Of a DNA stretch of 64,000 nucleotides, positions 1 through 11,830 are shown one piece after another. Location of the stretch: positions 62,001 through 126,000 of the forward strand of contig JAREIK010010186.1 of NCBI GenBank assembly GCA_029783825.1. The letters are read 5' to 3'. This DNA is from Sapria himalayana (taxonomy: Eukaryota; Streptophyta; Magnoliopsida; Malpighiales; Rafflesiaceae). The translations under genes were made by a program, and so were the position numbers. The stretch's first letter is position 1; every line of letters begins with the position of its first letter. The notes beneath the pieces were generated by a model, which worked only from the letters and a program-made list of their open reading frames with translations, was not told the DNA's origin and made no database searches.

Positions 1-35
1 ATATGTAGATTGATAGATAGATAGATTGATATAAA

Positions 36-410
36 AATAGACATTAAGATAGATACATTGATAGAATGATTGTTAGATAGTTAGATAAATAGAGAGGTAG
101 ATAGATATATATGACAATTATATAGTTAGAAAGAAAGGCATATAGATAGAAAGATAAATTGATAGATATGATAGTTAGATAGTTAGAAAGATAGACATGT
201 AGATATTAAGATAAATAGATAGATAGAGAAATTGATAGAATGATAGATAGTCACATAGGTAGATATACACATATACATATAGACAGATAAACAAATAGAG
301 TAATATATAGATTTGACAAATAGACAGATAGACAAATAGTTTAATAGACATATAGATAGAAATACATATAGATAGATAGGTAGATATATAGATAGATAAA
401 AAATATAGAG

Positions 411-451
<41 letters not shown>

Positions 452-1167
452 TATATGCAGATAAATAAGTAGATAGAGATAAAGATAGATAGATAGATAG
501 ATAGGTAGATAGATATATAAATAGCCATATAGATTGATTAATTGATAAAAAGATAGATAAACATATAGACATATAGATAGATAGACAAATATACAAATTG
601 ATAGATAGACGGATAAATAGATAGATAGATGGACAGACAAATAGATTTTTAGACAGATACAAAGATAGATAGATAGATTGATTTATTCATTGTAAGATTG
701 ATACAAAGGCAAATAGATAAGTAGATTGATAGATTGATAGATTGATAGATTGATAGATTTATAGATTGATATACTGATAGACTTTAAGATAGATACATAG
801 ATAGAATGATTGTTAGATAGTTAGATAGATATAGACTTAGATAGATATATATGATAGTAAGATAGTTAGAAAGATAGACATATAGATAGAAAGATAAATA
901 GATAGATATGATAGTTAGATAGTTCGAAATATGGACAGATAGATATAAATATAAATAGATAAATAGATAAATTGAAAGATTGATAGATAGACACATAGAT
1001 AGATAGACACATATAAATATAGAAAGATAGACATATAGATAGATAGATAGACAGAAAGAGTAAAAGATATATTTGAAAAATAGATAGATAGACAAATAGA
1101 TTAATAGACATATAGATAAAAATATATATAGATAGATTGGTAGATATATTCATAGATCTAAAAATAT

Positions 1168-1205
<38 letters not shown>
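36..1205. repeat. Higher-order repeat of about 745 bp within the GATA array
   Basis: Two copies can be aligned by eye. The string atagaatgattgttagatag occurs at 61 and again at 801 (offset 740). The block with two (TA)n-flanking landmarks around 300-446 recurs at about 1058-1203 (offset near 755-760). Both copies end in a long (TA)n tract. The array therefore has at least one duplication level above the 4-bp unit. Small offset differences fit indels in the TA tracts. Confidence 0.75.
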
Positions 1206-1206
<1 letters not shown>

Positions 1207-2706
1207 AATAAATAAGTAGATAGATTTTAAGATAGACAGATAGAGAGATATATAGGTAGATAGATATCTAAATCGATAGATAGAAAATTATATATATAGA
1301 TATATAGCTATGCATAAAGATAAACAGACAAATAGACTAATAGATAGATAGATATGATATAAAATAAACAAATAAATAGAAAAAGATTGATAGATTGATA
1401 TATAGAAAAATAAATTAGATATTATAGACAAATAAACAAATAGATAGACAAATAACAGATAGATAGATAGATAGACAGATAGATAGACAAATATATAGAC
1501 ACATAGACAGATAGATATACAGATATACATATAAAAAGATATATAGATAGCTAGAAAGAAAGAAAGATAGATAGATATATATATAGATAGATATATAGAC
1601 AAATATGACTAATAGGCTGAAAACCCAATAGATGGATATGGGCATAAAAAGTTGGATAAATAAATTAACAAATTGATATATAGACATATAGATAGTTAAT
1701 AGATTAATAAAGACACCTAAATATATAGACACATTGACAAAGAGACAAATGGATAGATATATAGATAGATAGATTGACAAATAGATAGATAGATAGACAA
1801 TTATACATATGATGAGATAAATAGATAAGATATAGATAAATATACATATAGATGAATAGATAGAATAATAGATAGATAGATGGATAGATAGACATACAGT
1901 TAGATATATATATATACATAGATAGACAGACAGATATATTATATATATTGATTGATTGATTGAATAATAGACAAAGAGATAGATATTAAGATAGAATGAT
2001 AGATAGCTAGATAGACATATAAATAGATAAGAGATAGAAAGATAGTTAAATAGATAGATATACATATAGAAAAATAAATAGATTATAATATAATATAGAG
2101 AGATAGATAGGCATATAGACAAATAAATAGATCGATAGATACATTGACTTATATACTAATAGATTCATAGACTTATAAAGAGATAGACAGATAATCAATG
2201 ATATAAATAGCCACATATATAGATATATAGATAGAAAAATAAACAATAATATATATATATATATACATAGATAATTAATAATATATAGTTATATTGAAAG
2301 ATTGAAGGATAGATAGATATATAGATGAATAGACAGATAAATAGATAGATTGATAGTCAGATATACATATACTGAAATATATAAAATACATAGAGAAACA
2401 TAGAGTTAGATAGATAATTAGATATATAGAGAGATAGATAAGTTGATATACTAAAATTCAACATAGACTGATAGATAGATAGTGATATAGATTGATAGAA
2501 AGCCATATTTACAAATATAAAAATAGATAGATAGAAAGATAGATAGATTAAAGAGATAGACAGATAGATATATAAAGAGATAAAGAGTTAGATAGATAGA
2601 CTGACAGATACATAAATAGATATATAGATTGAATAAAGACAAACAGACATATCTATAGATAAATAGTTATACATATAAACATTTAAGATAAAAAATATAT
2701 ACAAAT

Positions 2707-2793
2707 ACAATCTGGTTGACTGTGCCTCCTTAGCCCATAAGTGATGTTAGCACAAGAAGGCGAACTTTCACCATATATCATTGAAACGACAAA
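2707..2793. other. Island of complex sequence inside the GATA array
   Basis: About 85 bp of normal-complexity DNA, including agcccataagtgatgttagc, with GATA-type repeat on both sides. I do not recognise it. It has no open frame of note and no inverted ends. It could be a short insertion, for example organellar DNA or filler from a double-strand-break repair, or a relic of the locus before the array spread. Confidence 0.7.
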
Positions 2794-3212
2794 CAGATAT
2801 AGAGATAGACATATACAATATTTAAATTAGAGAAATAGATAGATTTACAAGTAGACGTACAGACAGAGATAGATAGACAGATAAAAAGATAAATATATAA
2901 ATAGATTGCTAGATAGAGATATAGACATATAGATAGAGAAAAAAATAGATAGATAAATAGATAGATAAATATAGAAATAGATAGATAGAAAGATTATAAA
3001 ATTAGAAAGATAGATATATCTAAAGAAATATAAATAGAAAGATATATAGATAAACAAATAATAATATATATATATATATATATATGCACAGAAACATAAT
3101 TAGATTGATAGGTACATAGGCATATACATAGATAGATATATAGGTAGTAAGATAGATAGATAGTCCATGTAGATAGATAAATGGATAGATAGATAGCTAG
3201 ATAAATAGATAT

Positions 3213-3244
<32 letters not shown>

Positions 3245-4137
3245 TAACATAGAAAGATAGAGAGAGAGAGATAGATAGATAGATAGATAGACAGATAGAT
3301 AGAGATAGATAAATAGATAGAATGATAGAAAGATCGACAAATAGATAGATATATAGATAAAAAGATAGTTAGATTAAGAGATAGACAAGTAGATAGATAG
3401 ACAAGTAGACATAAAATAATTGGGAGATAGATAGATAGCCTAACACATTCACAAATTGATGATGTATTGGTATACAAATAAATTGATATACTAATAGACA
3501 AACAGATAGACAGACAGACAGATGATATCAAATAAACAAATAGACTAATTGATTGATAAACTAAAAGACAAGATAGAGAAATAAACAGATAGATAAATAG
3601 ACAAATAGGTATTTTGATAGATAGACAGATAGGTATATAGATATTTAGACTAATAGACAAAAAGACAGGCTGATAGATAGATAGATTGACAAATAGACAG
3701 ATCAATATAATATAGATTGATTGATTGAAAATAGATAGATAAATAAATATATAAACAAATATATAGATAGACACATAGATAGATAGACATGTAGAGAAAT
3801 AGACATATAAAAAAAAGATAGATTGACAGATAGACAGAAAGATAGACAGATAGAAATATAGATAGATCAAAAATTGGTAGATAGGCACATAAATAGATAG
3901 GCATATACACACATAAACTGATAGATAGATTAATAGATAGATAGATAAAAAGATATACAGATAGAAAGAAAGATATAGATAGATATATAGATATAAATAT
4001 AAGTAGATAGACATATAGACACATAGAATAAAAACATATAGACAAATAGATTGATAGATAGATACATAGACTGATAAACTAATTGATTGATAGACTTATA
4101 AAGAGATAGACATATAGATATATAGATATAGATAGAT

Positions 4138-4139
<2 letters not shown>

Positions 4140-4189
<50 letters not shown>
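4140..4189. repeat. (TA)n tract, about 50 bp
   Basis: Uninterrupted alternating TA inside GATA array block 1. Confidence 0.95.
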
Positions 4190-4194
<5 letters not shown>

Positions 4195-4339
4195 ATGACA
4201 GAAGGACAAATAGATAGATAGATATATAGATAGACTAATAGATAGATAAATGGATAGATAGATATATAGATAGACAGAGATAAACAGACACTAATAGATA
4301 GATAGGTTGACAGATATACTGATAGATAGATAGATAGAT

Positions 4340-4380
<41 letters not shown>

Positions 4381-5495
4381 GATAGATAGATAGATACACA
4401 AATAGATCAGATAGATATATAGATAGATAACAAATAAACATATAGATAGATAGATAGACTAATAGACTAATATACTCATAGACTAATAGATAGACAGAAA
4501 TACATATTGACAAATAGATAGTTAGACATATAGATAAATAGATAGATATATAGATTGAAAATAGATAGAAAATAGATATAGAGATAATAGATATATAGCT
4601 AGTCAATTATATAGACAAACAAATAGGCAAATAGATGGATGGCGATAAATAAATATACAGATAGATTGAAAAATAAATAAATAAATAGACAAATACATTG
4701 ATAGACAAATAAAGAGATGGTCGGATATATATAGATAGATAAAAAAATATCAAGATAGTCATATAGTCATATAGACATACAGACAAATAATAGATAGACA
4801 GATAGGTAGATATTAAGTAGATATATAGATAAAAATATAGATAGAGAGATAAATAGATTGATAGATAGAAAGATATGCATATAGACATATAACTAGATAC
4901 TCATATAGAAATATACACAGATAGTCTGAAAGTTATATAGATAGTTAGATAGTTAGCCAGATAAAGAGACATATAGATAGATAAATAGATAGACATATAG
5001 ACATATAGACAAAAAGACATATAATAGATGGATAGATATATAGATAGATAGGATGATGTATAGTTAAAAATATTGATAGATAGATAGCCAAATAGACAGA
5101 ATGATAGATAGAAGATAGATAGACTAGTATACTAATACACTAATTGACTGAGAGACTGATAAAGAGAAACACATATATACATATCGACAGAATGATAGAT
5201 AGATAGATAGGTAGATAGTTATATAGATAAATAGATAGACAAATTGATAGATATATAGATAGACGATTAGATAGATAGACAAATAGATAGATATACAGAT
5301 AGATAGATAGACAGATAGATAGTTAGTTAAATAGAAAGATTGTTAGACAAATAACATATAGTCAGATACATAGAAAAATAAATACTCAAATACATAAATA
5401 AACAGATAGACCGATAGTTGAATAGATATATCATCAAATTGAATTATAAATTGAAAGTCAATCATAATATAAATTGATAGATAGATGGATAGATA

Positions 5496-5770
5496 TGTTA
5501 GAGTATCCACTAAAATTCAATCATCAAATGATTTTTTTGGGACTTTTGTATCATATTTTATATGTATAAAAGCATCAAATAATATTTATTATATTATTTA
5601 GATCTTTGCATATATTTGATGAATATAAAATTTCCATAGTGTGATATATTCTATGGAAAATTACTCTAAATTTTCCCTAGTCAAGTATTAATAATCAAGG
5701 AAAATATTAATACATTAAGAAAAGCATGAAAGTTAACTAATATGAGATATTAAGTTAAAACATGAGTATA
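5496..5770. other. AT-rich spacer between GATA array and copia LTR
   Basis: Unique AT-rich sequence with no gene. It contains the phrase ggaaaatattaat twice in a loose form. The string atgagatattaag at about 5741 recurs at about 6109 inside the LTR, so this stretch may be related to LTR sequence. A TGTTAGAG string at about 5497 is a second possible LTR start. Confidence 0.5.
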
Positions 5771-7137
5771 TGTTGGAGAACATATATTGAATTAACCCGC
5801 AATAAAAATATTGCAAGGATTATTATATAAGTGTCTTACACATTCTCCTTGTGACTATTACTATAAATTATCTTTTGACCTGAAGTCACTTCGGTTGCCT
5901 ACTTAAGAAGTTGTACTCTTTAGATTCAGTAAATGGCACCTGTTACAAGAATGATTATAAAATTTTTAATATGTATATAATAAATTATGCAGAGAATGTG
6001 ATTTAGGTAGATGGAATTTGTCTCATTGATATAATAAAAGTGATATCAGTTATCCTCTTGATTGAGTAGGACTACTAAAATGCATGATCATGCTGAAATA
6101 AGTCAATATGAGATATTAAGCTTATCTTTTTAACTTAGTTTACTCAATGATCAAGAAACATATAGATTCATGTGAGGATGACATTATCCATGCCTCATAA
6201 ATCAAACTAGATATCATTGACAAAGAACTAAGTCTTACAATCAAATAAGTCACGAAATTAGCTTAAGTTGAATATATTATATTTTCATCACTTGGGTAGC
6301 AATGATGTATTGCTAAATGGTATTCATTACTTGTTTCTTTAAAATGAGATTTTAAAGTCACTACAAATGTTACGAGAACCTATTGGGTCACACACATAAA
6401 AACATATATATATTTGAAGATTATTTTATTTAGTTAGACTAAAATAAACTAGGCATAATTTTAAGGCTGAAATTCATTTAAGATCTTAAGCTAATTTGAC
6501 TAAAAAGTTGGGTCCAATTAGTAAATGTTTGGACCTTTAAAAAGGGAACAAACTTACTGCCCACATTTCTTACTTTTAGAATGATGTGTCATTAATGATA
6601 CATCATTATAATTAATGATACATCATTTTCATTAATGACACATCTTTTTAGAAAGGTGTATGAAAAGCTAAAAGATTTCATTAATGACACATTATTTTAG
6701 AAAGATGTGTAATAAACCAAATGGCTTCATTAATGAAGCTTCCTTTTAGAAAGGTGTGTGAAAAACCAAAAGGTTTCATTGATGACACATCCTTTTAGAA
6801 AGGTGTGTGAAAAATCAAAATGTTTTATTAATGACACATCCTTTTAGTTAATGACACGTCCTTTTAGAAAGGTTTGTGAAAAAAACCAAAGCTTATTTAA
6901 AATGTGACAATACAGAATGAAAAAATATATATAACAAAGATATGTTTGTGTGGATACTGGTAGAGGCACAAACACATGACTGTGCTAGAATTAGACAAAA
7001 CCATTCAGAATCAAAAGTTTAATTTTTTGCAACAATAGGTAACATTTTGTCCAATATTTAATTGTATTAACTTGGATCATTATTATGTTCCTAGTCCACT
7101 ATGAAATTCTAATATGAAATTTATCTGAACCCCAACA
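5771..7137 (+). repeat. Probable 5' long terminal repeat of the copia element
   Basis: It starts TGTTGGAG and ends CCCCAACA, giving the short inverted ends TGTTGG/CCAACA typical of LTRs. It is followed one base later by a tRNA-Met primer-binding site. At 1367 bp it is long for a copia LTR but within range, partly because of an internal 49-bp tandem repeat. The start is inferred from the inverted ends alone because no 3' LTR is available for comparison. Confidence 0.7.
6577..6892 (+). repeat. 49-bp tandem minisatellite inside the LTR
   Basis: Units share attaatgacacatccttttag followed by aaaggtgtgtgaaaaaccaaa. Unit starts at 6677, 6726, 6775 and 6824 are exactly 49 bp apart, with degenerate or partial copies on both sides, five to six in all. 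It is a tandem duplication in the U3-like part of the LTR, where copy number could alter enhancer spacing. Confidence 0.85.
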
Positions 7138-7138
7138 A

Positions 7139-7150
7139 TGGTATTAGAGG
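7139..7150 (+). other. Primer-binding site for initiator tRNA-Met
   Basis: TGGTATTAGAGG matches the plant consensus TGGTATCAGAGC, complementary to the 3' end of initiator tRNA-Met, at 10 of 12 positions. It lies one base after the CA that ends the LTR, as expected for priming minus-strand DNA synthesis. Confidence 0.85.
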
Positions 7151-8647
7151 GAGGTTTCGAATTGATTAAATTATTTTATATATCTGTTTATATTTGATAT
7201 GAAAAAACATATTATCATGATTATACAAATGATTTATGAGCATTTTGATTAATCATGCATGAAACAGATCAATAATATTAATATGTTTAATATGATAAAA
7301 TAATATTGTTTGTAACTTGTTCATGTTAATTCGATTAATACGAATACTAAATTGTATTTATATGATAAACAAGAGTGTAACGTGATTATATCCATAAATT
7401 AATATTATAGATGAAATTGTGATTATAGATAAGCAATTATAGATTCATTTAATTGTTATATGGAGATATTTAAATGTTAAAAAAAATTATAGATGAAATT
7501 GTGATTTGATTAAAGTCAAAAATCAGTTTTAGAAATCAATTTTGTTTTGGTTAAGTGACAATGCCCATTATCCCTACTAGGGGCGATGCCCCTAGGACCC
7601 CAAAATTTGAATGCCCCATAAAATGATTAATTATAATCATGATAAAGTGATGTTAGATGTATGTTTTGCATGGTGGATGGTTATGGCTCTTTACCCCATA
7701 TGAATGGATTAAGTGTGTTGTTGTTGTAAGTTAACTATAGCCTCCGTGTCATGCCTTTTAATCTACAATTCAAGTTATAAATTTCTTTGCTCATTTAATT
7801 CCCCTCAAATATAACTTGAGATTTCCTTCTAGATATTGTAATATATGATTAGAATAGTATTAGATTAGAAAGTTATTTTAAAGGAGAAAGTAACAAACAA
7901 CATAAGACAACCAAGGAAGCACTTGGATAAGATGTAATATCTTTAGGTTGACATTTCGATTTTCTCTTTAGCTTGAGAAAATCGTTTTAGTTCGGGACAT
8001 AATCATGTCATGTTTATTTTGTGTTTGTGCAATATATGTTGTTATACAACTAGCCTAGTAAAATAAATACAGACATATTTAAATGTGTGTGATGAATGTT
8101 AAATTCGTTGTTTTACTAAACAATTAAAGATATCCCTCAAAATTAAAAATTAAGACAATAAAAGATGCCTACCAAGGTTTGATACTCATTACTACCTCGA
8201 TCAATATTAGATAGGTTTGCCAAAGTGAAGTATTTTTATTTATCTTGCTAGAGTATGATAGGATAATTATTATATCCAACCTATTGAACTTTGGGTGAGA
8301 CTTAACTAAGTTATCTCAATTAGATTGAGAACTTATAAGCATAAAATTAGGAAATGCACCATAAGATGGGCTAAGAACAAAATATATTATTCACCAAATT
8401 TTCCAAGAGTTCTATTAGATGTAATTAGTAAATATTACCTCCCTAAATAGCTGAATTTTGGGGGATTAGCCAAAGGTAACTCAAGACAAGGTCAAATATG
8501 GATCTTGACCCACTAAAGGATTAATTTAAAGAGAAAATTGAGGGATTGTTTTCAACCAAATAATTTAGTGGGAGGATCATTTAATAAAAGCCCTAATTAA
8601 ATAAATTTTAAATATGATCCTAATTCATGCATATGTTTTAGTTTACC
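7151..8647 (+). other. Untranslated leader of the copia element, no gene seen
   Basis: About 1.5 kb of AT-rich DNA between the primer site and the gag start. The only notable piece is a GC-rich patch at about 7571-7617 with the partly self-complementary string ggggcgatgcccc. No coding frame longer than background is visible. Leaders of this length are common in large plant copia elements. Confidence 0.6.
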
Positions 8648-9440
8648 ATGTCTACAAACACGTCTAATAATTTATCACTGTGATTTGTCCTTGAGAAGCA
8701 CAAGCTCAATGAAGCTAATTTTCTGGATTGGTATAGGAATTTGAGGATTGTCCTCAAACAAGAAAGAAAATTATATGTTCTAAAGTAGTCTATTCCTAAA
8801 TCACCCGCTCCTAATACTCCTCGTGCTGATAAGGATGCTCATAAAAGGTATCAAGATGATGCTTTGGATATAACATGCATTATGCTTGCAACCTGAACTC
8901 TATGTTTCAGAAGCAACATGGGAACATGGATGCTTATGATATGGTTGAACATTTAAAATGACTATATCAAGAGCAAGCAAGACATGAAAGGTAAGAGGTA
9001 TCTAAGACCTTATTTAAATGGAAGATGATAGAAGTGAGCCCTATTGGAATTCATGTGCTCAAAAAGATTGGGTATATTGAGAATATAGAAAGGTTGGGCT
9101 TTCGATTGAGCCAAGGGTTAGATACTAATTTAGTTTTTGCTATCATTACCTAAAAACTATAATCAATTTGTCATGAATTACAACATAAATAAAATTGCCA
9201 AAACTTTGCCTGAGTTTTATGCAATGTGAGAACTACTGAACAAAATCTTAAAAAGATTAAATCCATAATGATGGTGCAAAAGGGAAAAGGAAAACATAAA
9301 TCCAAATATAAGGGTAAACCCCAAACCAAAGGCAAGGCAAAATCTTCTGCATTGAAACCTAAGTGAGGGGTAGCTAAAAAATGTACTTGCTTCCACTAAG
9401 GTCAGATCGGACATTGGAAAAGGAAATGCAAACAATACTT
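8648..9440 (+). pseudogene. Decayed copia gag with zinc knuckle
   Basis: The ATG at 8648 opens a gag-like reading with FVLEKHKLNEANFLDWYRNL, the N-terminal motif of the plant copia gag (UBN2-type) family, where the nucleocapsid packages element RNA. Several in-frame stops occur, for example after the first ten codons and after residues corresponding to KLYVLK. The C-terminal CCHC knuckle is at 9391-9429 and reads C-F-H-stop-G-Q-I-G-H-W-K-R-K-C, so the second cysteine of CX2CX4HX4C is now a stop codon. The copy cannot make functional gag. Identification is firm from motif order and the downstream pol domains. Confidence 0.85.
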
Positions 9441-9762
9441 GGAAGAATTGAATAGGAAGAATGGAAGTGATACTTCTACCTCTGGTATTTATGTTATTGA
9501 AATCAATTTATCTACTTCTCCAATATGGGTATTAAATATCAGATGTGCTTCTCACATTTGTAATAATGTGCAGGATCTAAGAAAGAGTAGATCATTGACA
9601 AAAAGAGATATGTTAAATGAGAAATGTATATCTAAACTCCATAAATATTTACTTATAGACTCATTTGATCTTCAATCAAATGAAGCATGCGAGTCTTTTC
9701 TATTAGGAAAAATGACTATAACTCCTTTTACTGGTGAAAAGAATGGTCAAATGATTTGTTAA
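9441..9762 (+). pseudogene. Decayed copia protease and pre-integrase segment
   Basis: An open stretch of about 107 codons. WVLNIRCASHICNN corresponds to the family motif WVLDTGCGSHICNN, so the catalytic Asp-Thr-Gly of the aspartic protease has become Asn-Ile-Arg and the enzyme would be dead. It then jumps from the start of the protease to ISKLHK...CESFLLGKMT, the GAG-pre-integrase segment. Roughly 100 residues or more between them are missing, an internal deletion that happens to keep the frame. It follows gag directly and leads into integrase. Confidence 0.85.
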
Positions 9763-9769
9763 AACATAT

Positions 9770-10490
9770 ATATATATAATGATGTATGTGGCTCTTTCAA
9801 TATAATAACTAGAGGAGGCTACCAGTATTTCATTACATTTACTGATGATATAAGTAGTTATGGCTATATGTATTTATTGAAACAATAGTCAAAATCCTTT
9901 GAAAATTTCAAAGAATTTGAGAATGAAGTACAAAATCAACATGGAAAAGGTATTAAGATACTTAGATCAGATCAAGGTGGTGAATACTTAAGCCAAGAGT
10001 TTTGTGGTCATCTAGTTTAATCTGGGATCATATCCCAACTCACTCTACCTGGAACACCACAATGAAATGGTGTATCAGAAAGGAGGAATCATACAATGTT
10101 AGACATGGTATGATCAATAATGAGTCATGTAGATCTTTCTTCTTCCTTCTAGAGTAATGCTCTAGGGATAGCTTCTTTCACCCTTAACCGTGTTCCATCT
10201 AATGTAGTTACAAAGACAACATATGAGATATAGCCAGTAAATAGTCCCAAAATGTCTTTCATAAAGATTTAGGGTTGTGAACCTTATGTTAGATGCCAAG
10301 TCTTAGAGAAACTAGGACTAAATTCAGAAAAATGCTATTTTTTAGGATATCCCAATGAAACAAAAGGATACTACAATTATATTCACACACAAGGAAAAGT
10401 GGTTGTCGCAAGAAATGGTGTTTTTCTAGAAAGAGAATTTATTTCTAGAAAAACTAGTGGGAGAAAAGAAGATCGTAAATAAATTTGAGA
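9770..10490 (+). pseudogene. Decayed copia integrase core
   Basis: The DDE-type integrase (rve family) is readable with stops. The first Asp lies in DVCGSF near 9781. The second Asp is in ILRSDQGGEYLS near 9960. The catalytic Glu is in NGVSERRNHTMLD near 10070. The C-terminal CEPYVRCQV...KCYFLGYPNETKGY stretch typical of plant copia pol follows. At least five in-frame stops interrupt it, for example before the SKSFENF segment and after GHLV. All three catalytic acids are still visible, so loss of function is through stops rather than active-site changes. Confidence 0.9.
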
Positions 10491-10544
10491 TATACAAACT
10501 AGCATTGAGTCCATATTCTAAGAAATGACTGGTTTCCATGAGAT

Positions 10545-11212
10545 CTGAAATGGAATACATTTATACCAACCAAGCATGGTCTTTGGTTGATCCACCTAAA
10601 GGGATAAATCTTATTGGGTGCAAATGGGGTTTTAAAAGAAAAACTGACATGGATAGTAATGTGCATACCTTTAAAGGGATATTGGTTGCTTAAGGTTTTT
10701 AAAAAAATTCATGGTATAGACTATGATGAAATCTTCTCACTAGTTGCGATGCTTAATTCCATTCGAATCTAACTTGTGATTACAACTTACCAGGATAATG
10801 GAATCTAGCAAATGAATGTCAAAGCTACATTCCTCAATCGGAATTTATTTGAGGGTGTGTACAAGACACAACCTGAAGGTTTTGTTGATGTAAAGGGTGC
10901 TACACAGATATGTAAGTTGCATAAGTCTATTTATGGATTAATGCAAGCTTCAAGAAGTTGGAAACTTTGATTTGATAATGTAATCAAAGAGTTTGGCTTT
11001 ATTAAGATTGAAGATAAACCTTATGTGTACAAAAGGGTTAGTGGGAGTACAGTATTCTTTCTTATTTTATATATAGACGATATACTTCTCATTAGAAATG
11101 ATATATATTTCTTACAATAAATAAAGGCTTAGCTTGGAAATTGTTTCTCAATGAAAGACTTAGGTGAAGCTGCCTATATATTAAGCTTAAAGATTTATAG
11201 AAATAGATCAAA
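10545..11212 (+). pseudogene. Decayed copia reverse transcriptase, cut short
   Basis: RVT_2-type reverse transcriptase in at least two frames. The conserved opening NQAWSLVDPPKGINLIGCKW is near 10570. After a frameshift near 10690 come YDEIFSLVAM, VKATFLNRNLFEGVYKTQPE, ICKLHKSIYGLMQASRSW and the catalytic YIDDILL at about 11069. The reading ends at LKIYRNRSN, where the family would continue into the RNase H domain. Instead a CACTA terminus begins. The 3' half of pol is absent from the window, so the break is either the CACTA insertion or a deletion. Confidence 0.9.
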
Positions 11213-11390
11213 CACTACAAAAAAATATTCATTTAGCTCGAAATTTTAGCTAGGGATCAATCCATAGCTTAATTACGAGGGATTAGCTAGGGAATAGCAA
11301 GAAATTTTTGATTATTCATTGAAATAAAAATTTGCAATGGATTAGTGATAGAATAACCACGTAAATTCCGCACAAAGAAAAGCATAGAAT
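11213..11390 (+). repeat. Left terminal region of CACTA element A
   Basis: It begins CACTAC, the defining terminus of CACTA/En-Spm elements. Next come TTTAGCTCGAAATTTTAGCTAGGGA and CGAGGGATTAGCTAGGGA, close to the first 80 bp of element B at 40733. Short direct and inverted TAGCTAGGG motifs near the ends are typical binding sites for the CACTA TNPA-type protein. That role here is inferred from the family. Confidence 0.8.
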
Positions 11391-11830
11391 TTAGCGATGG
11401 ATTTAGCGATGAAATTTCTCTAGTAATTTCAACAAGAATTCAGTGACGAATTTAGCGACAGGATTTCCCTACCTAATTTCATCCGAAATATAGCGATGAA
11501 CTTAGCGATAGAATTTTCCTAGCAAATTAAATCCAGAATATAGTGATGGATTTAGAGATGGAAATTACCTAGCTAATTACATACAGAATATAACGATGGA
11601 TTTAGCGATGAAATATCTTTAGCTAATTTCATCCGGAATATAGCGACTAATTTAGCGACAGAATTTTCCTAACTAATTTCATCCGGAAAAACGTGATAGA
11701 GTTAGCGATGAAATTTCCCTAGCTAATAAAATCAAGAATATAACGACAGATTTAGCGACGAAACTTTCCTACTAATTATATTCGGAATATTGCTCTAGAT
11801 TTAGAGATGGATTTTGTCTAGCACATATTT
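11391..11830 (+). repeat. Subterminal tandem repeat with exact 50-bp phasing
   Basis: The core TAGCGATGGATTTAGCGA recurs with starts at 11391, 11441, 11491, 11541, 11591, 11641, 11691, 11741 and 11791. Each step is exactly 50 bp despite substitutions in every unit. Each unit also carries a TTCCCTAGCTAATT element. CACTA elements carry subterminal repeats bound by their own transposition protein. Absence of indels over nine units suggests either recent amplification or selection on spacing. Confidence 0.9.

Larger units (their letters stand above)
1..5495. repeat. Degenerate GATA tetranucleotide array, block 1
   Basis: The plus strand is a long run of GATA/TAGA units with frequent one-base variants (GACA, GAAA, AATA, GATT) and embedded (TA)n tracts at about 415-446, 1172-1203, 4140-4189 and 4342-4376. 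The minus strand reads TATC, which lacks stop codons and yields spurious Tyr-Leu-Ser-Ile open frames. The array runs off the left edge of the window and fades into AT-rich unique DNA near 5490. One island of complex sequence interrupts it at 2707-2793. No gene is visible. Confidence 0.95.
5771..11212 (+). mobile_element. Truncated Ty1-copia LTR retrotransposon
   Basis: The order is 5' LTR, tRNA-Met primer-binding site, untranslated leader, then gag, zinc knuckle, protease, integrase and reverse transcriptase on the plus strand, which is the Ty1-copia (Pseudoviridae) order. The copy is dead: every domain carries stops or frameshifts. It ends abruptly inside reverse transcriptase at 11212, where a CACTA-type terminus starts. 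The RNase H region, polypurine tract and 3' LTR are not found anywhere in the window. Confidence 0.9.

Noticed and set aside
1415..2122. Long minus-strand open frame rich in Tyr-Leu-Ser-Ile, like dozens of others in the arrays
   Set aside because: The TATC repeat has no stop codon in any frame, so long frames arise without selection. Overlapping frames in the same place are equally open.
5497..5511. TGTTAGAGTATCCAC as an alternative LTR start
   Set aside because: The pair TGTTGG at 5771 with CCAACA at 7132-7137 gives better inverted ends. The alternative cannot be fully excluded without the 3' LTR.
6577..6892. Regularly spaced repeats (here and at 11391-11830) considered as a CRISPR-like array
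   Set aside because: Units are contiguous tandem repeats without distinct spacers, in a plant retrotransposon LTR and a CACTA end.
9217..9435. Minus-strand frame opposite copia gag
   Set aside because: Shadow of the gag and zinc-knuckle region on the plus strand.
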